Below are positions 54,441-62,831 of a stretch of DNA of 64,000 nt, one piece after another. A program made the position numbers and the translations under genes. The notes beneath the pieces are model-generated. The model was given only the letters and a program-made list of their open reading frames with translations. It was not told where the DNA came from and did not search any database. Where the stretch lies: the NCBI RefSeq assembly GCF_014645515.1, contig NZ_BMLW01000004.1, positions 124,001 to 188,000 on the forward strand. The letters are read 5' to 3'. The stretch's first letter is position 1. The number at the start of each line of letters is the position of its first letter. The stretch comes from Oceanobacillus neutriphilus. Its GTDB lineage: Bacteria > Bacillota > Bacilli > Bacillales > Amphibacillaceae.

Positions 54441-54703
54441 CTATTTTTTATAAACTTGACCTCTATTATCAACTTTTAATACATTTATCACAAGCTTCTG
54501 ATCGATGATATCAAAAATCATTCTAAAATCACCGACTCTTTTTCTATAAGCACTGTCTCCTTTTAATTTCTTAACATCTTTTAACCTATAGGGATTCTCT
54601 GACAGTTCCAATATAGTATAGCATTTCTTAGTCTTTTCTTGGAGACTCTATCCTGTTTATCAATAAATTTCTTAGCTTGTTTAGAAAAAATAATACTGTA
54701 CAT
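54441..54703 (-). pseudogene. Frameshifted RelE-type toxin gene
   Basis: The minus strand starts MYSIIFSKQAKKFIDKQDRV with SKKRLRNAI, then needs a one-base shift near 54620 to continue ILELSENPYRLKDVKKLKGD, SAYRKRVGDFRMIFDIIDQK and LVINVLKVDNRGQVYKK. LKGD..YR.RVGDFRMIFDI and VLKVDNRGQVYK are signatures of RelE-family ribosome-dependent endonucleases. The total length is one base short of a whole number of codons. The ATG overlaps the antitoxin stop (TAATG). Confidence 0.8.
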
Positions 54704-54920
54704 TATTTTTCCATCTCCCCAAACACTTCATCGAAAGAATATGATTCACCATTTTCAATTTCTTTTCGGGCGATATTCAATTCTTTTTTTCTTCATCACT
54801 CATGGTTTCTTTGCCGACCATTTTTTCAAATATCTCAGTGGCCTTTGGCAAGTCTTCTTTTGGGAGGTCATTAATTAACTTGTGTAACATTTCGCGATTA
54901 TGGTCAAAATTATGATTCAT
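54703..54920 (-). pseudogene. Frameshifted antitoxin gene paired with the RelE-type toxin
   Basis: From ATG 54920, after AGGTGA, the frame gives MNHNFDHNREMLHKLINDLP, KEDLPKATEIFEKMVGKETM and SDEEKK, then breaks in a run of seven A (T7 at 54784-54790 on the plus strand). With one extra A it would continue ELNIARKEIENGESYSFDEV with FGEMEK and stop, giving 72 residues. The C-terminal acidic tail is typical of antitoxins that wrap around RelE. The break could be real decay, slippage-based expression or a sequencing error. Confidence 0.75.
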
Positions 54921-55081
54921 TCGTATCACCTCATGTATTTTTATTTTATCATATCTTCCTATGCTATTCCATGTCGATAACTGTCATAATAGAGTTTAGT
55001 TCGAAACTGCTATTTATAAATTGCGGCTTTGATTATTCAGCCTACCAAATGCACCACTATAATTTTGTAATATGTAAAGCG

Positions 55082-55121
55082 AAAAAGTATTATAATTTCA
55101 TTGGAAATTATAATACTTTTT
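55082..55121. terminator. Terminator after yxeA
   Basis: A perfect 18-bp stem (55082-55099 with 55104-55121) with a four-base loop, just downstream of the yxeA stop. Confidence 0.92.
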
Positions 55122-55127
55122 CATTAT

Positions 55128-55484
55128 TTACAGCGCTTCTTTCACAGCAGCTGGCAAGTCCTCTTCTTTCACTTCATCATACGAAGAAACTTCATCATCC
55201 TTATTCACATAGAGCATGAGATATGCTCCCTGACGCAATTCCTTTTGTGCAGAGAATTTAACTTGAATTTCTTCTCCGGCCTCTGTATAAGCAGGCAGCT
55301 CATACCAATAAGTGCTCACTACTTCTCCTGTGTCCAGTTTATCTTCCTCTGTGTTCGCTGGTTCGCCAACCTGTACATAAACATTATCTTTTCCTGCTCT
55401 GTTAAAGTCTACTGTCATCAAAACAACCACAGCAGCCACGAATAAGACTACTACACCAATCACCAAAGCTACTATTTTCTTCAT
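55128..55484 (-). CDS. yxeA: YxeA-family protein (DUF1093)
   Basis: Small exported protein of 118 residues with an N-terminal TM or signal segment (about 4-24) and an extracytoplasmic domain containing YVQVGEPAN, YWYELPAYTEAGEEIQVKFS and AYLMLYVNK. This is the YxeA/DUF1093 family; in B. subtilis yxeA follows the peptide-transporter genes yxdLM, as here. Function unknown. It is one base after the permease gene and is the last gene of the operon. Confidence 0.9.
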   Translation of the reverse strand: MKKIVALVIGVVVLFVAAVVVLMTVDFNRAGKDNVYVQVGEPANTEEDKLDTGEVVSTYWYELPAYTEAGEEIQVKFSAQKELRQGAYLMLYVNKDDEVSSYDEVKEEDLPAAVKEAL

Positions 55485-55485
55485 T

Positions 55486-57345
55486 TTAACCCTCCTGTGT
55501 GACAGTCTGAGTAATTGTTTTATTAAATCCCCGGACTGTAATCACGTAGTATAAAATATAAATCATTGTGTAAGCCGCCATCCAAATAATAACCGGCTCC
55601 CACAGGTTCATTTGCAATAGATTAGAAAATGCCATTAAAGCAACCGTTCCGTGCATCAACCCTAATATAAGCGGCGCCAGGAAAATGAGACCAACCTGAT
55701 AACGGACTGTTTTTTTCATTTCTTTTTTGGATACACCAATTTTATATAAAACAGCATACTTATCTTTATCTTCTTCTGCTTCTGTCATCATTTTAAAGAA
55801 GATGATACTGCCTGTAGCCACCAAGAACACTAATCCCAAAAAGCTGCCGACAAATAACATAGCTCCTGAGGCTTCAATAGAATCCTGATAACTTTGAACG
55901 GCACTGGAAAATTCCTTTGTTTTTGCTTCCAGCTCTTTTGAAAGATCTAAATGATTCTTATAATCAGCTATTTGTACGGCCTGGTAAGCAGTATTTTCTC
56001 CTTCCAGCTCTTGATATGATACATTATCCATAACTAGCACCGGCCCTGGCAAGGTAAGCTGATTGAATAATGGTTCCTCATAAAACGCATCTACTGTTTT
56101 TACATCATCACCTATTTCAACCGTTTCTGCTTTGTCTTCCCATCGTTCATCATAGTAGGGATCCGTCATAATTACTTCATCTTTTGTTAAATCGACATTT
56201 TCTACATCCCAGCCGAGCGCTTCTGCCAATTTCATAAATGTTTTTTCGTCAATGACATAATAAGACTGGTCATATGATTCTCCTGGTACGGTAACATCCT
56301 TCGCCTCGAAGCTAACCTCATCCTCTACTATATCCGCATCAATATCCTGTGCTTCTCCTTCCCACATAAACGAGAAAGGGACCATTTCTTCTACACTTTT
56401 TTCTGTATTATAGTACGTTCCAAATATCGCTCCACCAGCTGTAAGGGTTGTCGCACTCAGCGTTGCAATAATGGTTAATGTTTTTGCATTCCCGCGAATC
56501 CGGTAAAGGAGCTGGGAGGAAGTCATCAGATTAAGTCCTCTCCAAGACCACTTTTTACTCTTTTTCAATAGGTTTAAAACATAAACAAGCACACTGCTAA
56601 ATAAAAGATAGGAACCTAAAATCGTTAAGCCAATAATCACAAGCGGCATTGCCAAGCCTAGAATCCGCCAAGCTGGAGAGCTTATTAAATCCTGAAGCGC
56701 CAGCCAATAAGCTCCAGCTAAAGCAAGTACGCCAATTAACGCAGAAATGGTGCGTGCTTTCGGCTGCGCTTCTCCTTGTTTCTCAGCATGGAATAAATCA
56801 ATCAGTTTAAATCTATAAATAACCCGATACCCCAGCAAAGAGGTAACTAAGAAAATAACGAAGAAAACAACCACGGTCTCAATAACTGCCTGCATCGAAA
56901 ACGCAAAACCGACAGAAAGAGATAATCCCATTAACTTTAATAAAAGGGACAATAGAGCCTGAGACAACAAGAATCCTAATCCCACACCCACAACTAAAGC
57001 AACCAGCCCAATTACAATATTCTCAAAGAATAATAAAAAGCCGATAGACCGTTTGCGTACGCCAAGCAAAGAATAGAGAGCAACTTCTTTCTTCCTTTTT
57101 TTCATAAAAAAGGAATTAGAGTACAGAATAAAAATTGCTACAAAAATCATCAGTACAAAGGCCGAGGCACTCATCACTGCCTGCATTTGTTTCGATGTTT
57201 CTGCTAACCCGCTGATATCATCACTATGCTTTAACATCGCAAAGGTAAAATAAATAATAATTGAGAAAACCGTGGAGCCGACATACAGTCCATAGCTCTT
57301 CATATTTCTGCGAATATTTTTTAATGCTAACTCAAACAAGGTCAT
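55486..57345 (-). CDS. yxdM: BceB/YxdM-type ABC permease
   Basis: FtsX-superfamily permease of 619 residues with ten hydrophobic segments and a large extracytoplasmic domain of about 200 residues between TM7 and TM8 (about 310-510), the layout of BceB/YxdM peptide-antibiotic transporters. The N terminus LFELALKNIRRNMKSYGLYV is typical. I chose MTLFELA at 57345; a GTG three codons upstream is less likely. It overlaps the ATPase gene by 14 bases. The assignment to Yxd rather than Bce rests on the yxeA neighbour. Confidence 0.85.
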   Translation of the reverse strand: MTLFELALKNIRRNMKSYGLYVGSTVFSIIIYFTFAMLKHSDDISGLAETSKQMQAVMSASAFVLMIFVAIFILYSNSFFMKKRKKEVALYSLLGVRKRSIGFLLFFENIVIGLVALVVGVGLGFLLSQALLSLLLKLMGLSLSVGFAFSMQAVIETVVVFFVIFLVTSLLGYRVIYRFKLIDLFHAEKQGEAQPKARTISALIGVLALAGAYWLALQDLISSPAWRILGLAMPLVIIGLTILGSYLLFSSVLVYVLNLLKKSKKWSWRGLNLMTSSQLLYRIRGNAKTLTIIATLSATTLTAGGAIFGTYYNTEKSVEEMVPFSFMWEGEAQDIDADIVEDEVSFEAKDVTVPGESYDQSYYVIDEKTFMKLAEALGWDVENVDLTKDEVIMTDPYYDERWEDKAETVEIGDDVKTVDAFYEEPLFNQLTLPGPVLVMDNVSYQELEGENTAYQAVQIADYKNHLDLSKELEAKTKEFSSAVQSYQDSIEASGAMLFVGSFLGLVFLVATGSIIFFKMMTEAEEDKDKYAVLYKIGVSKKEMKKTVRYQVGLIFLAPLILGLMHGTVALMAFSNLLQMNLWEPVIIWMAAYTMIYILYYVITVRGFNKTITQTVTQEG

Positions 57346-58099
57346 TCCCGTCACCGCCTACTTCTGCCAATTCATCTAGTATCATCTGGAAAAATTCCTT
57401 CCTTGTACATGTACCGCGGATAAGCTCCTGCGACAGACCTCCATCTTTTATAAACAGGATACGTCTGCAAAAGCTTGCTGCATAAGCATCATGTGTTACC
57501 ATCATAATCGTTGTTTCATGCTCTTTATTCAGGCCGCTTAAGCTTTCTAATAAATCAGTAGCTGATTTAGAATCTAATGCTCCTGTCGGTTCATCAGCAA
57601 AAATAAGCTTTGGATTCGATACAAGTGCCCTGCAGGAAGCAGTACGCTGCTTTTGACCGCCAGAAATCTGGTATGGGTACTTATCTAATAAATCCTCTAT
57701 TCCAAACGTTTTGGAAATAGTGTTTACCTTTTCTTCAATTTCCTTCGCCGGCTTTTTAGCAATAGCCAGCGGCAGAAGAATATTTTCGCGCACTGTTAAA
57801 GAATCTAATAAATTATAATCCTGAAAAATAAATCCTAAGTGATCCCGGCGAAAATCTGCCAACTTATCTTCTTTCATCTTGGCGATATTGTCTTCCTCCA
57901 CATAAATATCACCTTTTGTTGGAGTATCAATCGTTGCCAACACATTAAGAAGCGTCGATTTCCCTGCACCAGATGGTCCCATTACCCCGACAAATTCACC
58001 GTGATCGATTGTAAAGGAGATATCCTTCAGCGCTTGGAATGTATTTGCGCCTTTCCCATATATTTTTTCAACATCATTTACTTTTAATAAATGTTCCAT
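57332..58099 (-). CDS. yxdL: BceA/YxdL-type ABC ATPase
   Basis: ABC ATPase of 255 residues: Walker A GPSGAGKST, Q-loop FIFQDYNLLDSLTV, signature ISGGQKQRTASCRALV, Walker B LIFADEPTGALDSK and switch VTHDAY. The C-rich variation after the signature matches Bce-type ATPases. With the overlapping permease it forms a detoxification transporter that frees membrane targets from antimicrobial peptides. AAGGAG precedes the ATG. It is divergent from a two-component system that probably controls it. Confidence 0.9.
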   Translation of the reverse strand: MEHLLKVNDVEKIYGKGANTFQALKDISFTIDHGEFVGVMGPSGAGKSTLLNVLATIDTPTKGDIYVEEDNIAKMKEDKLADFRRDHLGFIFQDYNLLDSLTVRENILLPLAIAKKPAKEIEEKVNTISKTFGIEDLLDKYPYQISGGQKQRTASCRALVSNPKLIFADEPTGALDSKSATDLLESLSGLNKEHETTIMMVTHDAYAASFCRRILFIKDGGLSQELIRGTCTRKEFFQMILDELAEVGGDGNDLV

Positions 58100-58364
58100 T
58101 ATTTTTGCACTCCTTATATATCTTGTAAACTTTCTATACCTTTACTATAGACCCCCATCCTTAAACAGCCATCAATACAACCTTACAAAATGTTTAAATC
58201 TCGCTCATAGTTTACAAATTCCTGTTATTATAGAAATAATTCAGCGTTTTAACCAATAATAAAAGAAAGCTTCATTATTTTTTGATGCAGGAATCTTACA
58301 CCCAATGATATTGCTCTAAATACAAATTTACTTGATATATAAATGATGAAAGGTGTGGACTTTA

Positions 58365-59075
58365 ATGGAAAAACCAAAAATATTAATTGTTGATGATGAA
58401 CAGGATTTATGTCAATTAATGAAAACAGCTCTTCAAAAAGAGGGGCTGACTGAAATTGCCACAGCTGGGTCTATCAAAGAAGGCTGGCAGCAATTCACTA
58501 AATTTGAACCGGATTTGGCAATATTAGATGTAATGCTTCCAGATGGAGAGGGCTATGATTTATGCCGGAAAATCCGTGAAACATCTCGTATTCCTATTCT
58601 ATTTTTATCCGCTAAATCAGATGAAATAGATAAAATACTCGGACTTGCTATTGGCGGAGATGACTATATTACCAAACCATTCAGCCCAAAAGAGATGGCT
58701 TATCGTGTCAAAGCACAGCTGCGCCGGGCAGGGATTTACACAATGGAAGCAGCAAGCTCTCATGCACCGGCCAAGGCAGATAAAAATATTGGTGTCTTTA
58801 CAATCAACAGTGATGAAACGGAAATAAGCAAGGATGGCGAGGTTCTGGAGCTGACAGCTAAAGAGGTAGGATTAATGGCATGCTTTATGCGCAATCCAAA
58901 GCATATTTTAAGTAAGGAAACCTTATTTGAAACCGTATGGGGTGAAGAATTTTACGGAGCAGATAACACATTAATGGTGCATATCCGCAGACTGCGGGAA
59001 AAAATTGAAGAAAACCCGTCAGCTCCTGCTTATATTGTTACAGTAAAAGGACTGGGATATCGTTTTAACCCTTAA
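58365..59075 (+). CDS. OmpR-family response regulator
   Basis: Regulator of 236 residues: receiver domain with DDEQD, phospho-acceptor Asp in ILDVMLPDGEGYD and Lys in ITKPFSPKE, then a winged helix ending HIRRLREKIEENPSAPAYIV. I chose MEKPKILIV at 58365, nine bases after AAAGGTG. It precedes the kinase gene by 67 bases. Two TTACAAA words (58183-58189, 58212-58218) lie in the divergent intergenic region and may be part of its binding site. Confidence 0.9.
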   Translation: MEKPKILIVDDEQDLCQLMKTALQKEGLTEIATAGSIKEGWQQFTKFEPDLAILDVMLPDGEGYDLCRKIRETSRIPILFLSAKSDEIDKILGLAIGGDDYITKPFSPKEMAYRVKAQLRRAGIYTMEAASSHAPAKADKNIGVFTINSDETEISKDGEVLELTAKEVGLMACFMRNPKHILSKETLFETVWGEEFYGADNTLMVHIRRLREKIEENPSAPAYIVTVKGLGYRFNP

Positions 59076-59142
59076 GATTTTATGCCCTGGTACGGGGATT
59101 CATTTTTTACATTTTTGATTTTGAAAAAGGAGCAAATACATC

Positions 59143-60516
59143 ATGAAATGGAAACTGACTATCCGCTATCTTATTTCCATTCTCAGTATTGTCTTTATCG
59201 TCAGTATTGTTAATACAGTTATTCTAATCGCGTTATTACTTTCCCAGCATAATGAGGATCCGGAAGATATTATACATGATACAGGGGAAAACTTTACTCG
59301 CGCCTTTTATAAAAATTTGTCAATCGAAGACGGTGAACCTGTTGTCTCAGAAGAAGGAAAGGATGCGCTGACCCGCTTTGGAGCCTGGCTGCAGATATTA
59401 GATGAAAACGGGAATGTTATCTCAGATGAATACGCACCAGAAAGTGCTGCCACACATTATACACCTGTAGAATTAGTTCATAAATACAAATATATGGATA
59501 ATGATTTTAACACCTATTTTATCGGAGAATATGAGGGTTACAGCTATATCGTCGGTGTTCCAGAGTCCAAGCAGCAAAGGACAATCATTATGGCTGATCC
59601 GCAGCAGGTTTTTACGTATGTTTCCCAGTTTTTAGGCGCAATTGTTATCGTTGACTTAATTATCGCCTTTATTGTCGGATTTCTGTTCAGTACTGTGCTG
59701 ACTAAGCCGGTCTCGCGAATAATCGAACGTATCAGCGAGCTGAAGGAAAGAAAGTTTCAGCCGAAAAAAATGAAACGGCCAGGAGTGTTCAAACGTGTAT
59801 TTGCCAACTTAAATGACGTATCTGAAACCCTGCAGGCACACGAGAATGAACGGCAGAAACTGGAGCAAATGCGCAATGAATGGATCAGCAATGTTTCTCA
59901 TGATATTAAAACACCGCTCGCATCTATCCGCGGTTATGCAGAACTGCTGCGCAATGACGAAATTTCTCCAGAGGAAAGATTGGAGTATGCCGGGGTTATT
60001 GAGCGGCAATCACTTTATATGAAAGAGCTGCTCGATGATTTTAACCTGACTATGCGCCTCAGAAATCAGGATATGTCGCTTAACCTTCAGAAGACTCGAG
60101 TAGAAGGCTTTGTCAGAAAAATAATTATTGATTTATTGAATGATCCGCAATTTCAAACACATGAAATTGACTTCAGCAGCAATGCACCTGAGTTAACCTG
60201 GGAGATAGACCAGCATTTAATGAAAAGAGCCTTATTAAATTTTATTTTAAATGCCCTAATCCATAATGATGACGATGTAAAAGTGACAGTAGAAGTAACA
60301 GAAAACGGCATTATTATCCGTGATAATGGAAGAGGTATTAAAAAAGAAGAGCAGGCACAAATTTTTGACCGTTATTATCGGGGGACCAATACCACATCAC
60401 GAGGCACAGGTCTTGGACTGGCTATCTCCAGAGATATTATTCAGGCGCATGGCGGCAAAGTGGATATGAAGAGTGAGGTTGGGAAAGGCACGATGTTTAA
60501 AATTCGGATACTCTAA
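59143..60516 (+). CDS. Sensor histidine kinase with extracytoplasmic sensor domain
   Basis: Kinase of 457 residues: TM1 (about 9-31), an extracytoplasmic domain of about 130 residues, TM2 (about 165-187), HAMP, dimerisation domain with His in SNVSHDIKTPLASIRGYAEL, N box (NFILNALIHN), G1 (DNGRGIK), F (FDRYYRG) and G2 (GTGLGLAI). Kinases of Bce/Yxd systems are normally intramembrane sensors without such a domain, so this pairing is atypical. AAAGGAG precedes the ATG. Confidence 0.9.
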   Translation: MKWKLTIRYLISILSIVFIVSIVNTVILIALLLSQHNEDPEDIIHDTGENFTRAFYKNLSIEDGEPVVSEEGKDALTRFGAWLQILDENGNVISDEYAPESAATHYTPVELVHKYKYMDNDFNTYFIGEYEGYSYIVGVPESKQQRTIIMADPQQVFTYVSQFLGAIVIVDLIIAFIVGFLFSTVLTKPVSRIIERISELKERKFQPKKMKRPGVFKRVFANLNDVSETLQAHENERQKLEQMRNEWISNVSHDIKTPLASIRGYAELLRNDEISPEERLEYAGVIERQSLYMKELLDDFNLTMRLRNQDMSLNLQKTRVEGFVRKIIIDLLNDPQFQTHEIDFSSNAPELTWEIDQHLMKRALLNFILNALIHNDDDVKVTVEVTENGIIIRDNGRGIKKEEQAQIFDRYYRGTNTTSRGTGLGLAISRDIIQAHGGKVDMKSEVGKGTMFKIRIL

Positions 60517-60570
60517 TGGTTTGATTAAAAAATACTGCAATTCCATGTTGTTTCTTGAAAAAAATATACA

Positions 60571-60605
60571 AAAACGCCTGCATACAAATCTTTGCAGGCG
60601 TTTCT
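60571..60605. terminator. Bidirectional terminator between kinase and symporter genes
   Basis: AAACGCCTGCA (60572-60582) pairs with TGCAGGCGTTT (60593-60603), between convergent genes. Confidence 0.88.
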
Positions 60606-60614
60606 TTGCTTTCT

Positions 60615-62159
60615 CTAGTGACTGACACCACTGCTCTTATACCCTGTATTCGCTTTGACCTTTACTTCTGCATAACGTTTGATATCCTTTTCCTTCGATA
60701 AGAGTGTTCCTACATATCCTCCCAGGAATCCAAGCGGAACAGATACAAGTGCCGGATTGGTTAGAGAGAAGATTGGCTCCCCTACAAATAATGCAGCGCC
60801 TTCAATTGGAGAGAAAACACTCGGACTAATCGACACAAGAATTAATGCAGATAATAATCCAGTCAGCATCGCTGTTACTGCTCCTGTAGTATTAAATCTT
60901 TTCCAATAAACTGTGTAAAGAATAACTGGTAAATTGGCACTTGCCGCAATACAAAAGGCCAGCGACACAAGGAATGCTACGTTTAAATATTGGGCAAATA
61001 ACGCTAAGACAATGGACAAAACAGACACAGCCAATGATGCGTAACGCGCCGCTTTCACTTGTTCCCTCTCTGTCACATTTCCTTTTTTAATAATTTGGCC
61101 ATATAAATCATGGGCAAATGCGGAGGCGCCGGAAAGCACAAGCCCTGCCACTACAGCTAAGATCGTTGCAAAAGCAACTGCGGAGATAAAAGCAAACAGG
61201 ATGTCGCCACCAACAGCCTGCGCAAGTAATGGTGCAGCCATATTGCCGCCCGGATTTGCCGCAATAATAGTATCATGGCCTACAAATGCAGCTGCGCCAA
61301 AACCTAAGAATAGTGTCAGGACATAAAATATTCCAATCACCCATGTTGCGACAACTACAGAGCTTCTTGCTGTTTTTGCATCCCGGACAGTGAAAAAGCG
61401 CATTAGAATATGCGGTAATCCAGCCGTTCCAAGTACTAAAGCTAACATAAGTGATATAGTTCCGAGTGGTTCTGTATATTGCAGCCCAGGCATTAAATAT
61501 GCTTCTCCATGAGCTGTAACTGATTTCACGTCTGTAAACATTTGTCCAATATTAAAATTAAACTTTAATAAGACGAGAAATGTCATAATGACCATACCGG
61601 CCATCAGAAGAACAGCTTTTACAATTTGTACCCAGCTCGTTGCAATCATTCCGCCAAATAAAACGTAAATCGTCATCATCACACCAACAATTAAAACAGC
61701 CATCCAATATTTAATACCAAATAACAGCTGAATCAAGGCTCCCGCTCCTACGAGCTGGGCAATCATATAAAACGTACTGATTGTTATCGTATTCAATGCC
61801 GCTGCTCCCCGAACCTTCCGGGCATCAAAACGGGAATTAATCATATCAGCCAGTGTATATTTACCAAGGTTACGCAACGGTTCAGCTACAAGGAACAGAA
61901 CAACTAAATAGGCAATCAAAAATCCGATACTGTAGAAAAACCCATCAAACCCAAATAGTGCAATGGCACCTGCAATTCCCAGAAAAGATGCTGCTGATAA
62001 ATAGTCGCCTGCAATTGCCAGGCCATTCTGCATCCCGGTAAGTCCTCCGCCGGCAGTATAAAAATCTCCTGCTGTCTGCGTCCTTTTAGCAGCAAAAAAC
62101 GTAATAACCAAAGTCAATAAAACAATAGCAAGAAAGAGGATAATAACTGTCGCACTCAT
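60615..62159 (-). CDS. Sodium:solute symporter, acetate type (ActP/YwcA)
   Basis: Membrane protein of 514 residues with about thirteen hydrophobic segments. The N-terminal GDFYTAGGGLTGMQNGLAIA with GDYLSAASFLGIAG and the central GLPHILMRFFTVRDAKTARS are hallmarks of the ActP-type branch of the SSS family, which imports acetate and similar monocarboxylates with Na+. It overlaps the upstream DUF485 gene by four bases, the usual ActP-YjcH or YwcA-YwcB arrangement. A cre site and LytTR-type repeats precede the operon. Confidence 0.9.
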   Translation of the reverse strand: MSATVIILFLAIVLLTLVITFFAAKRTQTAGDFYTAGGGLTGMQNGLAIAGDYLSAASFLGIAGAIALFGFDGFFYSIGFLIAYLVVLFLVAEPLRNLGKYTLADMINSRFDARKVRGAAALNTITISTFYMIAQLVGAGALIQLLFGIKYWMAVLIVGVMMTIYVLFGGMIATSWVQIVKAVLLMAGMVIMTFLVLLKFNFNIGQMFTDVKSVTAHGEAYLMPGLQYTEPLGTISLMLALVLGTAGLPHILMRFFTVRDAKTARSSVVVATWVIGIFYVLTLFLGFGAAAFVGHDTIIAANPGGNMAAPLLAQAVGGDILFAFISAVAFATILAVVAGLVLSGASAFAHDLYGQIIKKGNVTEREQVKAARYASLAVSVLSIVLALFAQYLNVAFLVSLAFCIAASANLPVILYTVYWKRFNTTGAVTAMLTGLLSALILVSISPSVFSPIEGAALFVGEPIFSLTNPALVSVPLGFLGGYVGTLLSKEKDIKRYAEVKVKANTGYKSSGVSH

Positions 62160-62509
62160 TGCCTTTTCCCTCCTTCTTCCATCTCCCTTATAATTTCATC
62201 TGCCTGCTTATCAAAGACAGCTGCTTTCTTTACATAGACCGTGCATAAAACCCATGTCATAATAAACTGGGCTAACGCAAACAACCATACCCAGGAAATA
62301 TCACCGATTACCGGTGTGTTTAAAAATGTTGTATAAGAGGTTAAAATTGGAAGTAAGAAATAAAATATCATGAAAAAGACTGTTAACGGTACAATAAATT
62401 TTTTTCGATCGTGCATCAATTTTTTAAAGGATCTGCTTTCTGTTACTTGTACAAAATCTATTTCTTTTGCAGGTTCCTGCTTATATTCTTTTTCTGCACC
62501 CATCTGCAT
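62156..62509 (-). CDS. DUF485 membrane protein (YjcH/YwcB type)
   Basis: Protein of 117 residues with two hydrophobic segments (about 40-60 and 70-92). FKKLMHDRKKFIVPLTVFFM and the later WVLCTVYVKKAAVFDKQADE are typical of DUF485 proteins encoded directly before ActP-type symporters. They are thought to assist the symporter, but the role is not established. It ends in an ATG-overlap with the symporter gene. The start lies just after GAGGAGG. Confidence 0.92.
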   Translation of the reverse strand: MQMGAEKEYKQEPAKEIDFVQVTESRSFKKLMHDRKKFIVPLTVFFMIFYFLLPILTSYTTFLNTPVIGDISWVWLFALAQFIMTWVLCTVYVKKAAVFDKQADEIIREMEEGGKRQ

Positions 62510-62529
62510 CCTCCTCGAAAAATCGGAAC

Positions 62530-62572
62530 GAAAGGTTTTTAGACCGCTATCCTTCCATCAGAAAAACCTTTC
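62530..62572 (-). other. Leader hairpin before the DUF485-symporter operon
   Basis: GAAAGGTTTTT (62530-62540) pairs with AAAAACCTTTC (62562-62572). It lies in the roughly 220-base leader, close to the ribosome site. The T run after it is broken, so attenuation is possible but unproven. Confidence 0.5.
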
Positions 62573-62724
62573 ATTTCCTAAAAATACGTGTTCAAAAAGC
62601 GACTTACCAGCTTCTCTCTTTATGATTCTCCCAGCACTTCTTTTCCCTTTTCTTTAAGAAGCATTAAAGAAATAATTATTTTCTAAAGCCTGGCATTCCT
62701 CCTTCAGCCCTTTATTAACCCTTT

Positions 62725-62738
62725 TGTAAACGCTTTCT
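62725..62738. promoter_or_regulatory. Perfect cre site
   Basis: TGTAAACGCTTTCT fits the CcpA consensus TGWAARCGYTWNCW at all 14 positions. It lies immediately downstream of the -10 of the symporter operon, overlapping the expected transcription start, which predicts repression on preferred sugars. Confidence 0.88.
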
Positions 62739-62740
62739 AA

Positions 62741-62831
62741 ATTATAAAGGAAGAGGCATACGTACGTATGCGAATTTGTTTCAATGGTTTAAAATTACGT
62801 TTAAACGGTTGGAATTTTGTAATCAATGGTT
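62741..62831 (-). promoter_or_regulatory. Symporter promoter with three 21-bp-phased LytTR-type repeats
   Basis: The minus strand has AACCATTGA, AACCGTTTA and AACCATTGA (62831-62823, 62810-62802, 62789-62781), exactly 21 bases apart, as for LytTR-domain sites. A TATAAT -10 follows at 62746-62741. Where a -35 should be lies a perfect 16-bp palindrome, GCATACGTACGTATGC (62756-62771), without -35 consensus, which suits an activator-dependent promoter. The farthest repeat overlaps the stop codon of the response-regulator gene. Confidence 0.8.

Noticed and set aside
54639-54878. Plus-strand open frames across the toxin-antitoxin remnant
   Set aside because: They are antisense to the RelE-type pair, which has family similarity and proper ribosome sites.
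58183-58218. TTACAAA pair as a definite BceR-type site
   Set aside because: The words are 29 bases apart and the consensus for this regulator is unknown, so it is only mentioned as a possibility.
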